64,000 nucleotides of DNA from Arthrobacter sp. 31Y (GTDB lineage: Bacteria; Actinomycetota; Actinomycetes; Actinomycetales; Micrococcaceae), in the NCBI RefSeq assembly GCF_000526335.1, contig NZ_JAFW01000001.1:3472001-3536000 (forward strand), in the 5' to 3' direction. The notes below the pieces were generated by a model. That model searched no databases. It was given only the letters and a program-made list of their open reading frames with translations, and was not told the DNA's origin. The position numbers and the translations under genes are program-made. Shown here piece by piece: positions 17,697 through 27,130 of the stretch (its first letter is position 1; the number at the start of each line of letters is the position of its first letter).

Positions 17697-18332
17697 CTAA
17701 GCCCCCAGCGCCAACCCCACCCCCAGCGCGCCCATGGTCAGAGCGATGCCGCCATCCAGGAATCGCCAGGACAGGGGCCGGGCAAAGAACCCTCGGAGGA
17801 AACGCGCACCGAAACCCAAAGAGCAGAACCACAGGATGCTGCCCAGCATGGCGCCAGCCCCGAACCACCACTGCAGTTGGGTGCCTTGGGCGCTGGCTAT
17901 CGAGCCAAGAAGGGCTATGTCCAGGTAGACGTGCGGGTTGAGCCAGGTCAGGGCGAGGACGGTAGTGACGGCAGCAGCGACACCGCGCTTCGCGCCGCCG
18001 TCGTTGGCTGCTCCTTCACTTGTTGTCAGCGACTGCGGGCGGAGGGCGCGCAGGGCTGCCATGATGCCGTACGTCACCAGGAATGCAGCGCCCACGTAGC
18101 GAAGAACGACGACGGCGGCAGGTGCTGCCGTCATGAGCGCGCCGGTGCCAAGCACACCGGCCGCGATCAGTACGGCGTCGGACAAGGCGCATACCGCCAC
18201 GATGGGCACGATGTGCTCGCCCCGGATTCCTTGGCGGAGTACGAAAGCGTTCTGGGCTCCGATGGCGACGATGAGCGCAAGGCCTGTTGCCATGCCGAGG
18301 CCAGCGGACTGGAGGAAATCAGTAAAGTTCAC
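17697..18332 (-). CDS. lysE: LysE/ArgO-family basic amino acid exporter
   Basis: An integral membrane protein (211 aa) with about six hydrophobic segments, including the typical start GLGMATGLALIVAIGAQNAFVLRQGIRGEH, which is the family signature. LysE exports lysine and arginine and protects cells from basic amino acid excess, for example during growth on peptides. It is divergent from a LysG/ArgP-like regulator with a 68-bp gap. The C-terminal NPHVYLDIALLGSIAS and FLDGGIALTMGALG segments also match the family. Confidence 0.93.
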   Translation of the reverse strand: MNFTDFLQSAGLGMATGLALIVAIGAQNAFVLRQGIRGEHIVPIVAVCALSDAVLIAAGVLGTGALMTAAPAAVVVLRYVGAAFLVTYGIMAALRALRPQSLTTSEGAANDGGAKRGVAAAVTTVLALTWLNPHVYLDIALLGSIASAQGTQLQWWFGAGAMLGSILWFCSLGFGARFLRGFFARPLSWRFLDGGIALTMGALGVGLALGA

Positions 18333-18387
18333 TCTTCGAAAGTATGGTCACGCGGACATTTAGACCAGCTAAAGATTCTCATGCTGC

Positions 18388-18402
18388 ATAAGATATTCTT
18401 AT
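18388..18402 (+). promoter_or_regulatory. Inverted repeat in the lysE-lysG gap
   Basis: ATAAGA-TAT-TCTTAT is a perfect inverted repeat of 6-bp arms that ends on the lysG start codon. It contains a possible -10 (TAAGAT, 18389-18394), which would place RNA start at or next to the ATG. It is a candidate binding site for the LysR-type regulator. Confidence 0.5.
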
Positions 18403-19342
18403 GCCACAATTTCCTTCCGATCAGCTCCTCACCTTCTCCACGGTCCTCTCAGAGGGCACACTGGATGCTGCCGCGCGCCTCCTCCACGTCACGCCTTCGG
18501 CGGTCTCCCAACGGCTGAAGGCGCTCGAGCAGTCGGCGGGGAGGGTCCTGCTTCAACGCAGCAACCCCGCCCAAGCCACCGAGGCGGGCGAAGTTGTGCT
18601 TCGTTTGGCGAGGCAGGTGGCACAACTGGAAGCCGACGCCGGGCGGGAACTGGGGTTGGATACGGACGGGGCGCAGCTGGCCGTGCCCATTGTGGTCAAC
18701 GCGGATTCGCTGGCCGTGTGGTTCCTCCAAGCGTTGGCCCAGGTGCCCGGCGACCTCAATGTGACCTTCGACCTCCACCGGGATGACGAACAGCACTCCA
18801 CGTCGTTGCTTCGCTCCGGAACGGTCATGGCCGCCGTGACGGCAACTCCCGAGCCCGTGCAGGGGTGCCGCGTAGAGAGCCTTGGGGTTATGCGCTACCG
18901 CGCGGTTGCAGCCCCGCAGTTCGTAGAACGGTGGTTCCCGGACCTGACAAAGGGGTTGGACTCGCACAGGGCTCTGCACGGGGCCGCACTCAATGCGGCG
19001 ACCACCGTGGACTTCGACCGCAAGGACACCTATCAGTGGGCCTTCGTGCAGGCGGCATTCAAAGCTGAGGGCAAGCCGGTCCCGGATCGGAAAGGACCCA
19101 GGCATTACGTCCCGGCTTCCCAGGACTTCGGCGACGCGATCCGTTTAGGCCTCGGCTGGGGCCTGATCCCGGAAGTCCAGTGCGGACCCGAAATCGCCGA
19201 CCACCGGCTGATCGAGCTCGCCCCGGACAGGCCCTTCGATGTTCCACTGTATTGGCAGCGATGGAAGACCGCATCCATGGTGTTGGACGTTCTCAGCGAT
19301 ACGGTCCGCGAGGTTTCGGGGCTGTATTTGAGGAAGCCCTGA
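18401..19342 (+). CDS. lysG: LysR-family regulator, ArgP/LysG type
   Basis: A 313-residue LysR-type activator. The N-terminal winged helix-turn-helix (DQLLTFSTVLSEGTLDAAARLLHVTPSAVSQRLKALEQSAGRVLLQR) matches ArgP/LysG/IciA proteins, and a periplasmic-binding-like effector domain follows. In Corynebacterium, LysG senses Lys, Arg or His and turns on lysE. The divergent lysE gene supports the same circuit here. No Shine-Dalgarno sequence precedes the ATG and a -10-like TAAGAT is 12 bp upstream, so the mRNA may be leaderless. Confidence 0.92.
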   Translation: MPQFPSDQLLTFSTVLSEGTLDAAARLLHVTPSAVSQRLKALEQSAGRVLLQRSNPAQATEAGEVVLRLARQVAQLEADAGRELGLDTDGAQLAVPIVVNADSLAVWFLQALAQVPGDLNVTFDLHRDDEQHSTSLLRSGTVMAAVTATPEPVQGCRVESLGVMRYRAVAAPQFVERWFPDLTKGLDSHRALHGAALNAATTVDFDRKDTYQWAFVQAAFKAEGKPVPDRKGPRHYVPASQDFGDAIRLGLGWGLIPEVQCGPEIADHRLIELAPDRPFDVPLYWQRWKTASMVLDVLSDTVREVSGLYLRKP

Positions 19343-19410
19343 GTCCTTGAAATCCCAACACGCCTGCGGATGCATCCAATAATGTCAGTGCCCCGTTCCA
19401 CACTTTAAAC

Positions 19411-19632
19411 ATGGCAAACACAGCAGCTCCCGCAAGCATCCACCAGAACCGCACCAGTGACATCGAGTTCCATGTGACATATCTGGATACCGATTCAGGC
19501 CGTATCCGGCGCGAGGACTTTGAAGACCTGGCCGCAGCCGAACGATTCGCCAGTGCACAACTCCGCGATGAGGACTCCTGGGCTGTGGTGGACCACGTCA
19601 AGCTCGAGGTCACCAGCCGGATGGTTGCCTGA
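19411..19632 (+). CDS. Small conserved-looking hypothetical protein
   Basis: A 73-residue acidic soluble protein (…DIEFHVTYLDTDSGRIRREDFEDLAAAERFASAQL…VDHVKLEVTSRMVA). I do not recognise the family. The pattern of beta strand, acidic turn, helix and beta strand suggests a small alpha/beta fold. There is no signal peptide or membrane segment. The ATG has no clear Shine-Dalgarno. It is alone, 68 bp after lysG and convergent with the multicopper oxidase. Codon use is normal for the region, which supports a real gene. Confidence 0.65.
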   Translation: MANTAAPASIHQNRTSDIEFHVTYLDTDSGRIRREDFEDLAAAERFASAQLRDEDSWAVVDHVKLEVTSRMVA

Positions 19633-19658
19633 GGCTCACGCCTCTCCGGCCGTCCCCT

Positions 19659-21770
19659 TTACTCGGGCCGGTTGTGTGATTGGCCGCCATGCACGAACGG
19701 TGATGACACTCCTTGGTACTTCAGGAGCATCATCATCCCCTCGGCCGCGTGGTCCAGATTGTGGCAGTGGTCCATCCAGATACCGGGGTTGTCGGCGTGA
19801 AGCAGCAGTTCCCACACCTCGCCCGGCAGCACATCCACGGTATCCAGACTGAGCGGTGATCCGCTGGGGACTACGCCGTTCCGGCTCAGAACCTGCACAT
19901 GGTGACCATGCGGGTGCATCGGATGTGGCTCTGAAGTCCGGTTCACTACCGTTATCTTCACGGTGTCGCCCTCGGCCACTTCAATGGACGGAACCAGCGG
20001 ATACGCTGCCCCGTTCACGGTGAAGGCATACCGGGGAATCCCGTCAACAAAACGGAACTGCCGGTCCAGCACCATCACCTCTTCGCGGGTGATCGGGCGG
20101 ACAGGCCTTGAACCAGCACCTTGCTTATCCATCGGGTTGCCAGGATCCAGGGGTTTGCCATACTCCAGCAGGTCGAGCACGGGTGTGGTGGTAAAAATAC
20201 CTGCCGGCACCTTTTCACGAGTCACATCATCAGGATCTGCGGCCGCTGAACCAGCCGGAGCAATGATGACGACCGCCCCGGCCGCGGCGTCCAAGTGCAC
20301 GGTCACGGGCGAGGCGGGCATGGTGAAAGCGATGTCCACCCGGCCGCCGGCACCAAGCCGGACCAGTTTGCCGGTCACTTCCTGGGGCTGGTTCACCTCT
20401 GTCCCATCAACGGCCACGGCTTTGAAGGCCGTGCCTTGGATCAAGTACCGCTGCTGCACGGAATCGGTGTTGATGAGCCGCACCCGCACGGTGGAGCCCG
20501 GTGTGGCGTTGTGCACGCTGCCACGGTCTGAGGAGCCCAGCAACCCCAGACCGCTGAGGTCGTGCCCCGCCACCACGATGTCCGTATCAGCACGGGCAGA
20601 CGTGGGGTGGTGCACGACGAATGTGCCGTAGAGGCCCTTACGGACCCCCTCGGCCGAATCTTGGTGGGTGTGGTACCAATAGGTGCCTATTTGGGCGGCC
20701 GTGAAGCGGTATGTCATGGACTCCCCGGGCATCACGGCGTTCTGTGTAGCCCCGGCCACCCCATCCATGGCGTTGGGGACGTCGTAACCGTGCCAGTGGA
20801 GAGTTACGCCCGCAGCCACATCGCGGTTATTGAGCACCACCTCCATCACTTCGCCTACTTGGGCCTCCAAGGCAGGACCGGGCAGGCTGCCGAACGTCCA
20901 GGCTTCCGTGGTCTGCCCGGATGGCAGTGTCACCTGTTCCACCCGTGCCGTCAGTTTGTAATGCCGGACCACAGCGTCGGCGGAGGCGTCTCCCACAAGG
21001 CTGGTCACCGGCGTCGGATCCTTCACTGTGACGCCGGTACCGCCGTGATGACCGACGGCGGCAGCAATGGTGGCGCCGTCGGCCGACCGGCTCCCAAGCC
21101 AGGCAAAGACCCCTGAGCCCAAAGCGGTACAGATCATCAACCCGGCCAGAGCGGCAGCTGCCGTCGGCCGTCTGCCGATGCGGGAAGCGCCGCTTACCGG
21201 AGAGTCGCCGGTTCCCGGCGCGACCAGTCCAGGCCGCCGTCTGACCTGTCCAAACTGTGGAAACAGCGCGAGCCTGGCGATCATCACAGATGCCGCCATC
21301 ATGAACAGCAGCACCGCGAGGCTCCATAGAGAAGGGAATGGACCGAGGATGAACGTCAGCGCCAGTGACGCAATGGATGACGCCGCAGCTGCCACCATGG
21401 CCAGGATGGCCCACTCGCGGGATCGTCCAGATCGCCTTGGATCGCTGGTGACGGGTTTGGAGCCGGTGTTCCGCCTCCTCAGCAAGAACGGAACACCGGC
21501 CGTCGCGGCCCAAGCCGCGGGGATGGCGGTCAAAGGCACGTTGATGGTTGTGCGTTCGCTGGCAAACCACCAACTGCCCGCCACCAAAGCGGGAAGCAAT
21601 GCGTACCGTCCCACTGTCACTGCGACGGCTGTACCCAATAGCAGCAATGCCACGTCAACCCGGCGGTACTTATCCCGAAAAGACGCGGTCATCCACGCGG
21701 CGGCGATCCACGCGCCGGCCGCGAGGACGGACAGCAGCAGATCGACCGCCAGCAGCTGCGAGGTGTTCAC
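19659..21770 (-). CDS. Multicopper oxidase with an N-terminal membrane domain
   Basis: The 703-residue protein joins about six transmembrane segments (residues 1-235) to an extracellular multicopper oxidase. All four copper-binding motifs are visible: LHWHGYDVP, YWYHTHQDS, HPMHPHGHHVQVL and DHCHNLDHAAEGMMMLL, where a Met follows the type 1 His. Such enzymes oxidise metals or phenols and reduce oxygen to water. The membrane domain would hold the enzyme on the outer face, unlike the usual secreted forms. It starts with GTG, 12 bp after the DUF6220 gene, so the two are an operon. A role in copper or manganese handling is inferred. Confidence 0.92.
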   Translation of the reverse strand: MNTSQLLAVDLLLSVLAAGAWIAAAWMTASFRDKYRRVDVALLLLGTAVAVTVGRYALLPALVAGSWWFASERTTINVPLTAIPAAWAATAGVPFLLRRRNTGSKPVTSDPRRSGRSREWAILAMVAAAASSIASLALTFILGPFPSLWSLAVLLFMMAASVMIARLALFPQFGQVRRRPGLVAPGTGDSPVSGASRIGRRPTAAAALAGLMICTALGSGVFAWLGSRSADGATIAAAVGHHGGTGVTVKDPTPVTSLVGDASADAVVRHYKLTARVEQVTLPSGQTTEAWTFGSLPGPALEAQVGEVMEVVLNNRDVAAGVTLHWHGYDVPNAMDGVAGATQNAVMPGESMTYRFTAAQIGTYWYHTHQDSAEGVRKGLYGTFVVHHPTSARADTDIVVAGHDLSGLGLLGSSDRGSVHNATPGSTVRVRLINTDSVQQRYLIQGTAFKAVAVDGTEVNQPQEVTGKLVRLGAGGRVDIAFTMPASPVTVHLDAAAGAVVIIAPAGSAAADPDDVTREKVPAGIFTTTPVLDLLEYGKPLDPGNPMDKQGAGSRPVRPITREEVMVLDRQFRFVDGIPRYAFTVNGAAYPLVPSIEVAEGDTVKITVVNRTSEPHPMHPHGHHVQVLSRNGVVPSGSPLSLDTVDVLPGEVWELLLHADNPGIWMDHCHNLDHAAEGMMMLLKYQGVSSPFVHGGQSHNRPE

Positions 21771-21782
21771 AGCTGCAGGTGC

Positions 21783-22256
21783 TCAGGCGGTGCTGGGCGA
21801 CGTGGAAGCATCCGAGGACGCGGCCTTGGGAGGCAGCGGCTGGGGGTTGAGGGCGGCCGCTCTGGCGCGCTTGAACAACCAATAGGACATGAAAATCATC
21901 ATCGCGCCCACGATCGGGTGGATGGCGACCACCCACGAGCCCGCCGGAGTGATGAACTCCGGTGAGGAACCGGTCAACATGCCGCCGATGATGAAGATGA
22001 ACAGCTGAAGCCAGGTCAGCAGGAAAATGCCGGCAGCCAACCAGATGGTGCGGGATCCCACCTTGGCCATGGCCGCGACGATCGTGGCCAGCAACGCTGA
22101 ATACCGCAGCACATATTGGCCGTTGACGGCATGGTAGACGCCCGCTTCACGCTGGGCTTCGATGGTGTTTTGGAAGTGGAAGTATCCGGCGAAAAACAGC
22201 TGTGCGAGTGCTGACAGCAGGACTATCGCGGAGAGGACCAGGAGGGCTTTGCGCAT
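21783..22256 (-). CDS. DUF6220-like four-helix membrane protein
   Basis: A 157-residue protein with four hydrophobic segments (LVLSAIVLLSALAQLFFAGYF, LLATIVAAMAKV, IWLAAGIFLLTWLQLFIFIIGGML, VVAIHPIVGAMMIFMSYWLF) and a short polar C-terminus. The His in FHFQN and AIHPIVG, inside or next to helices, recalls DUF6220 and small haem- or metal-linked membrane proteins. No function is known. The ATG at 22256 has AGAGGA upstream; the frame is open a little further (22277) without need. It is the first gene of an operon with the multicopper oxidase and might assist it. Confidence 0.75.
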   Translation of the reverse strand: MRKALLVLSAIVLLSALAQLFFAGYFHFQNTIEAQREAGVYHAVNGQYVLRYSALLATIVAAMAKVGSRTIWLAAGIFLLTWLQLFIFIIGGMLTGSSPEFITPAGSWVVAIHPIVGAMMIFMSYWLFKRARAAALNPQPLPPKAASSDASTSPSTA

Positions 22257-22464
22257 GGGGAATCCTCTGGTAATCAATTCACAGATTCTTCAAGGCCTTC
22301 AAACCGCCGGCTCCCTGGCTGCGGGCTTCCCCCACTGCCGACGGCTGGCCGCCAGGCTGCCTGGACCAGGGGCAACCATTAAGGGCGGAGAGCTTCACTA
22401 GGAATCGTAAAGTTGCTGGAGTTCAATAGCAAGAGTCCTGAGGAACATAGTTCCGGCGGGCTTT

Positions 22465-24123
22465 CTACTGCTCCTGACCAACGTCCTTGCCTATGTCTTT
22501 GGCGTCCATGATCCGGTAGGCGTAGCCCTGTTCAGCCAGGAATCTTTGGCGTTTCGCCGCGAAATCCTGGTCCAGGGTGTCCCGCGCCACCAAAGAGTAG
22601 AACCGGGCTGCGCGGCCGTCCTTCTTGGGGCGAAGGAGGCGTCCCAATCGTTGGGCTTCTTCCTGCCGTGAGCCAAAGGAACCTGAGACCTGGATGGCGA
22701 CCGACGCTTCAGGGAGGTCGATGGAGAAGTTGGCCACCTTGGACACCACCAAGGTGGTAATTTCACCTTTGCGGAACGCGTCGAAGAGTTTCTGCCGTGC
22801 CTTGACGCTGGTTTCGCCTTTGATGAGGGGAGCGTCCAGGCGTTCGGCGATCTCGTCCAGTTGATCGATGTACTGGCCGATGACCAGGAGTTGCTCGCCT
22901 TTGTGGACGGCCACGAGTTCTTCAACCAAGTTGGTCTTGGTCTCGGACGTGGCGCAGAGCCGGTACTTGTCAGCGTCTTCGGCCATGGCATAGGCCACGC
23001 GCTCGTCCCTGGGGAGGTCAACCCGGACCTCAACACAGTCGGCAGGGGCAATGTAGCCCTGTGCCTCGATGTCCTTCCAGGGTGCGTCGTAGCGTTTTGG
23101 TCCGATCAGGCTGAACACTTCGCCTTCACGTCCGTCTTCCCGCACCAGCGTTGCCGTGAGGCCAAGCCGACGCCGGGCCTGCAGATCCGCCGTCATGCGG
23201 AAGATCGGGGCGGGCAGCAAATGGACTTCGTCGTAGATGATGAGGCCCCAGTCGTGCCCGTCCACGAGTTCCAGGTGCGGGTAGAGGCCACCGCGTTTGG
23301 TGGTGAGGACCTGATAGGTGGCGATGGTGACAGGCCGGACCTCTTTGACGGCACCGGAGTATTCGCCGATCTCGTCTTCGGTCAGCGATGTCCGCTTGAG
23401 CAGTTCATCCTTCCACTGCCGGGCAGAGACGGTGTTGGTGACCAGGATGAGCGTGGTGGTGGAGGACGTGGCCATGGCTGCCGCGCCCACCAGCGTCTTT
23501 CCCGCACCGCAGGGAAGCACGACGACGCCGCTGCCGCCGGCCCAGAAGTTCTCCGTGGCCAGCTTTTGGTATGGACGCAGCTGCCAGCCGCTTTCGTTCA
23601 ACATGATGAGGTGTGGTTGCCCGTTCACGTAGCCGGCCAGGTCCTCCGCGGGCCAGCCCAGTTTGAGGAGCAACTGCTTCAACTGTCCGCGCTGGGAGGA
23701 GTGCACCACCACGGTTTCGCCGTCGATCCGCGGCCCCAGCAGGGGAGCGATCTTCTTGGCGCGGATGACTTCCTCCAAAACGGGGTAGTCATCGGTCCGC
23801 ATCACCAGTCCGTGCTGGGGGTCCTTCTCAAGCCTCAGCCGGCCGTAGCGGGACATGGTCTCTTCAACATCGATCAGCAGGGCATGGGGGACTGGGAAGC
23901 GGGAGTACTTCAGGAGGGTATCGAGCACCTGCTCCGCATCCAGCCCTGCAGCCCGGGCGTTCCACAGTCCCAGGGGCGTCAGCCTGTAGCTGTGCATATG
24001 TTCGGGGGCGCGCTCCAGTTCGGCGAAGGCGGCGATTGCGTGCCGGGCCTCTGTGGCCAGTTCATGGTCCACTTCCAGGAGGATGGTCTTGTCACTTTGT
24101 ACGATCAGCGGACCGTCGGTCAC
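22465..24123 (-). CDS. DNA repair helicase XPB (UvsW/Ssl2-like)
   Basis: A superfamily 2 DNA helicase (552 aa) like archaeal and mycobacterial XPB, which unwinds DNA 3' to 5' with ATP. The N-terminal 180 residues form the damage-recognition-like domain. Walker A is PCGAGKTL at 204-211 and the DEVH box at 298-301, followed by LGLTATLVRED (motif III with the RED element). The second RecA domain has VIGQYIDQLDEIAERL and ends with EEAQRLGRLLRPK (motif VI). The GTG at 24123 has AAAAGGA upstream. It is 13 bp after its partner gene, on the same strand. Confidence 0.95.
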   Translation of the reverse strand: MTDGPLIVQSDKTILLEVDHELATEARHAIAAFAELERAPEHMHSYRLTPLGLWNARAAGLDAEQVLDTLLKYSRFPVPHALLIDVEETMSRYGRLRLEKDPQHGLVMRTDDYPVLEEVIRAKKIAPLLGPRIDGETVVVHSSQRGQLKQLLLKLGWPAEDLAGYVNGQPHLIMLNESGWQLRPYQKLATENFWAGGSGVVVLPCGAGKTLVGAAAMATSSTTTLILVTNTVSARQWKDELLKRTSLTEDEIGEYSGAVKEVRPVTIATYQVLTTKRGGLYPHLELVDGHDWGLIIYDEVHLLPAPIFRMTADLQARRRLGLTATLVREDGREGEVFSLIGPKRYDAPWKDIEAQGYIAPADCVEVRVDLPRDERVAYAMAEDADKYRLCATSETKTNLVEELVAVHKGEQLLVIGQYIDQLDEIAERLDAPLIKGETSVKARQKLFDAFRKGEITTLVVSKVANFSIDLPEASVAIQVSGSFGSRQEEAQRLGRLLRPKKDGRAARFYSLVARDTLDQDFAAKRQRFLAEQGYAYRIMDAKDIGKDVGQEQ

Positions 24124-24136
24124 TGTTGAGTCCTTT

Positions 24137-26602
24137 TCACGAGCGCAGCTCTCCTGCGGGTTCCACATCGATGATCCGGTGGATGGATAACACCCGTTCG
24201 GTGTCCTTAGCGGGATCGAACACCCTGACGCGCCCACCGGAGACGGATACAGGAACAACGGTTTCAGTATTGGCATTCCCCAGGCTGTCCACCACGTTCA
24301 TGGTGACCGCTTGTTTGAGCCGAATGGCCGTTTGCAGGGTCTCCAAGCCGAGCTGGGTGGACGCCTCGCCGGTCGTCTCCGCCGGGACGCCGCGGTGTTG
24401 CCGCAGGACCGAAAGCTGTGCCTCGACGTCGTCCTCCGGAGGAGCCGTTCGGGGCGCCGTATAAACCGGGCGGGCGCTCCCGGGCAGGGCCGTGGTTCGT
24501 TTGAAGCGCACGACGGCGGTTTCGGCCTCCTGCACCGCAGGCGAGAGTCCCAGCTCGCGAAGGACACGTGCAGTCTCGCGCGGGCTGGCAGAAGAGGTCA
24601 GGACAGTGGGTGCGATGCGCACCAAGCTCAAAGCCGACGTCCTGGCTTCGCGTAGAAGGTCGGTAATGGCCGTTTCATCGTCGCTCTGGATGAAGCTGGC
24701 ACTCGTGCCGATCCGAAGTCGGCCATGCCGGGAAGCCGTGTCCTGGACAAGGTACTCCAAGGGCTGGGGCACGTCCGTGGCCGAATGCTCACGGAGGAAC
24801 GCCAACAGCGATTCCGCATCCTGTCCGGCGTCGAGCGCCCTCCGGATGGAGGTGGCCGAGAACCGGTAGATCGACGCCGGACCCTGGCCCTCGGCGTCGG
24901 CCATCAACACCAGCGTTTCGCTCAGCTCGGGGGCGAGGTATCCGGGTGCCACCGCCGTGAGATCGGCCTGGAGAAGGATGTGGTTCACGGCGGCCGGCAA
25001 ATGCTCACCAAGGATGGTCATGGCCTTCTCCGGCTGGCCATCAGCCATGGCAGAACCAAGCTGCGTCAACGCTCCGGATCCCATCAAGCCCAGGAGCGTG
25101 GCTTCTTCAAGGATGCCGCGGACCAAGGAACTGAACCGGCGGGACATCCGCGGCTGGGCCCACTCGGCCCGCTGCAGCACGGCTCTTGCATCCAAGACGG
25201 GCGCTTTGCCGTCAGGGGCTGCCGCCTCCGCCGTGAGCTCATTCAAAATTTCCAGGACCCGACGGCGGACCACCGGAGCGTCGGGCCGTTGCGCTTCCGC
25301 GGACAGAGCGTTGATGGTGGTGCCGGCTGCCCCTTGGTGCGCGGCCGACGACGACGGGCCGGTGAGGGGCTGCCCCACCAGGGAAGGGGCCCGCTCGCTG
25401 GCCAGCCAGGCATTGACCAACCATAGCCACTGTTCTTGGCGGGGCAGGTTGAGCCATTCGAGGGAGGGCGGTTGAACCCACGTGGAGCTGTCCACATCCA
25501 AACGTAGCAGCCCGGCCATGGCGCACAATTCCAGCAGGACGGCCGTCTCATGGACGCCCATACGGATGGATTCCGCCAGACGCCGCAGCTCGCGCACACC
25601 CACACCGCCGCTCCTGAGCGTAGCCAGGGGCTGTTCCCGGACGGCAAACAAGAGCTCGGCAGTCAGCCGCAGGATTTCGGCGATGGCCCCCATGGCCGCG
25701 TTGCGTCGCAGGGCCGCACTCGTATGGCCGAGTTCCGGAACGGGTGGGGTCAGCGTGAAGTCATCCACGATCGCACCCCCGCGCAAGGCAAGACCCACGC
25801 TGTGGGGCAGCTCCACATGGCCGGCATCCAAGGGGACCAGTAAACCCCGGGCCAACAGCCAATCGATAGGGCCGACGTCGTGACTTTCGTGGGTGACCGA
25901 CGCGCGGCGCTGTGCTTGAGGTACTGCGCCCATGGCCCAGCTGCCGAACTTGTCCAACAAGCCCACAGTCCGGTCCGGGGCAGTGGCGAGGATGGCGCGC
26001 AGACCATCCGGGGTAGAGGTCCACCGTTGAAGGGCGAGGGCTGCATCCATCGGTGTACTGGCGGGGTGGATGCCCGCGCCGCTTTGATGAAGCTCGGCCA
26101 CCAACTGCACTACCCGCTGCGCAAACGCCGGCTGAAGCCGCACAAGTTCGGTGTAGCTCCGGCCCAGGCCCGCCGGGTAGATTCCGATCACGTCCTTGAG
26201 GCTGCCCACCGGGAGGTAAAAGCGCTGACGGGACGAGGTTGCCGGCGATCCCACGGGCGGATCTGCCCTATGGACCAGCGCCAACTCCTGCAGCTTTGCG
26301 AGGATGGGATCCAGTGCCGAAAGAGTGGAACCGGCAATGACCTTCTTAAGCCCGGCCGCCGAAATACTGTGGCCGGTATCGGCATTGGTGCACAGGTGAA
26401 GTGTTTCCAGGACCTGCATCTCAGGCTTGTTCAACCGTTCCAAGGCCCGCTGGACGCTGACCCGGGCGCTGGCCCTCGCAGCCAGGGCTGCGAAGTCGGG
26501 AGCCATGGGGGAGATGAGGTCCGGCCGCGCGGCAAACAAGGCCCGCAGCGAATCGTCGCTGCGCGCTTCGAGTTCCTTGCTGAGCGCGCGAATAAGGGAC
26601 AT
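24137..26602 (-). CDS. Helicase-associated protein, XPB partner (Helicase_C_3 type)
   Basis: A large (821 aa) actinobacterial protein always seen near xpb. The C-terminal part (HGRLRIGTSASFIQSDDETAITDLL onward, ending IDVEPAGELRS) matches the XPB/Ssl2-like helicase-associated domain. The N-terminal two thirds are helical with winged-helix-like segments (RALERLNKPEMQVLETLHLC). I see no Walker motifs, so it is not an ATPase by itself. It probably acts with the XPB helicase made from the same transcript. The ATG at 26602 is chosen over a TTG one codon earlier; no strong Shine-Dalgarno is visible. Confidence 0.88.
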   Translation of the reverse strand: MSLIRALSKELEARSDDSLRALFAARPDLISPMAPDFAALAARASARVSVQRALERLNKPEMQVLETLHLCTNADTGHSISAAGLKKVIAGSTLSALDPILAKLQELALVHRADPPVGSPATSSRQRFYLPVGSLKDVIGIYPAGLGRSYTELVRLQPAFAQRVVQLVAELHQSGAGIHPASTPMDAALALQRWTSTPDGLRAILATAPDRTVGLLDKFGSWAMGAVPQAQRRASVTHESHDVGPIDWLLARGLLVPLDAGHVELPHSVGLALRGGAIVDDFTLTPPVPELGHTSAALRRNAAMGAIAEILRLTAELLFAVREQPLATLRSGGVGVRELRRLAESIRMGVHETAVLLELCAMAGLLRLDVDSSTWVQPPSLEWLNLPRQEQWLWLVNAWLASERAPSLVGQPLTGPSSSAAHQGAAGTTINALSAEAQRPDAPVVRRRVLEILNELTAEAAAPDGKAPVLDARAVLQRAEWAQPRMSRRFSSLVRGILEEATLLGLMGSGALTQLGSAMADGQPEKAMTILGEHLPAAVNHILLQADLTAVAPGYLAPELSETLVLMADAEGQGPASIYRFSATSIRRALDAGQDAESLLAFLREHSATDVPQPLEYLVQDTASRHGRLRIGTSASFIQSDDETAITDLLREARTSALSLVRIAPTVLTSSASPRETARVLRELGLSPAVQEAETAVVRFKRTTALPGSARPVYTAPRTAPPEDDVEAQLSVLRQHRGVPAETTGEASTQLGLETLQTAIRLKQAVTMNVVDSLGNANTETVVPVSVSGGRVRVFDPAKDTERVLSIHRIIDVEPAGELRS

Positions 26603-26655
26603 CAATCCAACGTTACCGCCCCGGGGCCGCTGGTGCCCGCCGGTGGAGCCGGAGG

Positions 26656-26871
26656 TTACTGCCGGCGGCGCTGGCGAACAGCGTCAAGGACCAGGATGAC
26701 GGCCAGCATGAAGGCCACCGGCAGTCCGTAAAGGGCCGTCCAAGTCACCCATACCGGCGGCACGCCCTCATTCAAAGCCATAGCCATGACCGTGCCAACG
26801 GCTGCCAGGGAGACGACGGCAATGACGGCGGCGATGATCATGAGGGGGCGGCGGTAACCCGGGGAAGTCAT
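26656..26871 (-). CDS. Small two-helix membrane protein
   Basis: A 71-residue protein with two transmembrane segments (IIAAVIAVVSLAAVGTVMAMAL and TALYGLPVAFMLAVILVLDAV) and a basic tail RQRRRQ. I do not recognise the function. The frame is open to a TTG at 26895, but the ATG at 26871 (MTSPGYRRP) gives a normal topology. It is the first gene of the minus-strand run that includes the XPB partner, 53 bp downstream. Confidence 0.7.
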   Translation of the reverse strand: MTSPGYRRPLMIIAAVIAVVSLAAVGTVMAMALNEGVPPVWVTWTALYGLPVAFMLAVILVLDAVRQRRRQ

Positions 26872-27130
26872 GGACACAACGCTAGCAGCAGCCAACGGCG
26901 GGGACTCATGCCCGCATCATTGCTGCCGCTCTTGTCTTGTTCCGGCACTGCGTGTGTCTTGTTCGGGTGCTGCGTGATCGCGGCAAAGCGGGAATAGGGG
27001 GTCCGGCAGGATAACCTTGAGGGAACAGACCAACACGGACCGGGCTGTCACCCTCGATCCCGCAGATCCCTGCGGATGCGGTGATGGGCCCGACGTGTCT
27101 CCCACAGCAAGAACGAAGAAGGTTGATTAC

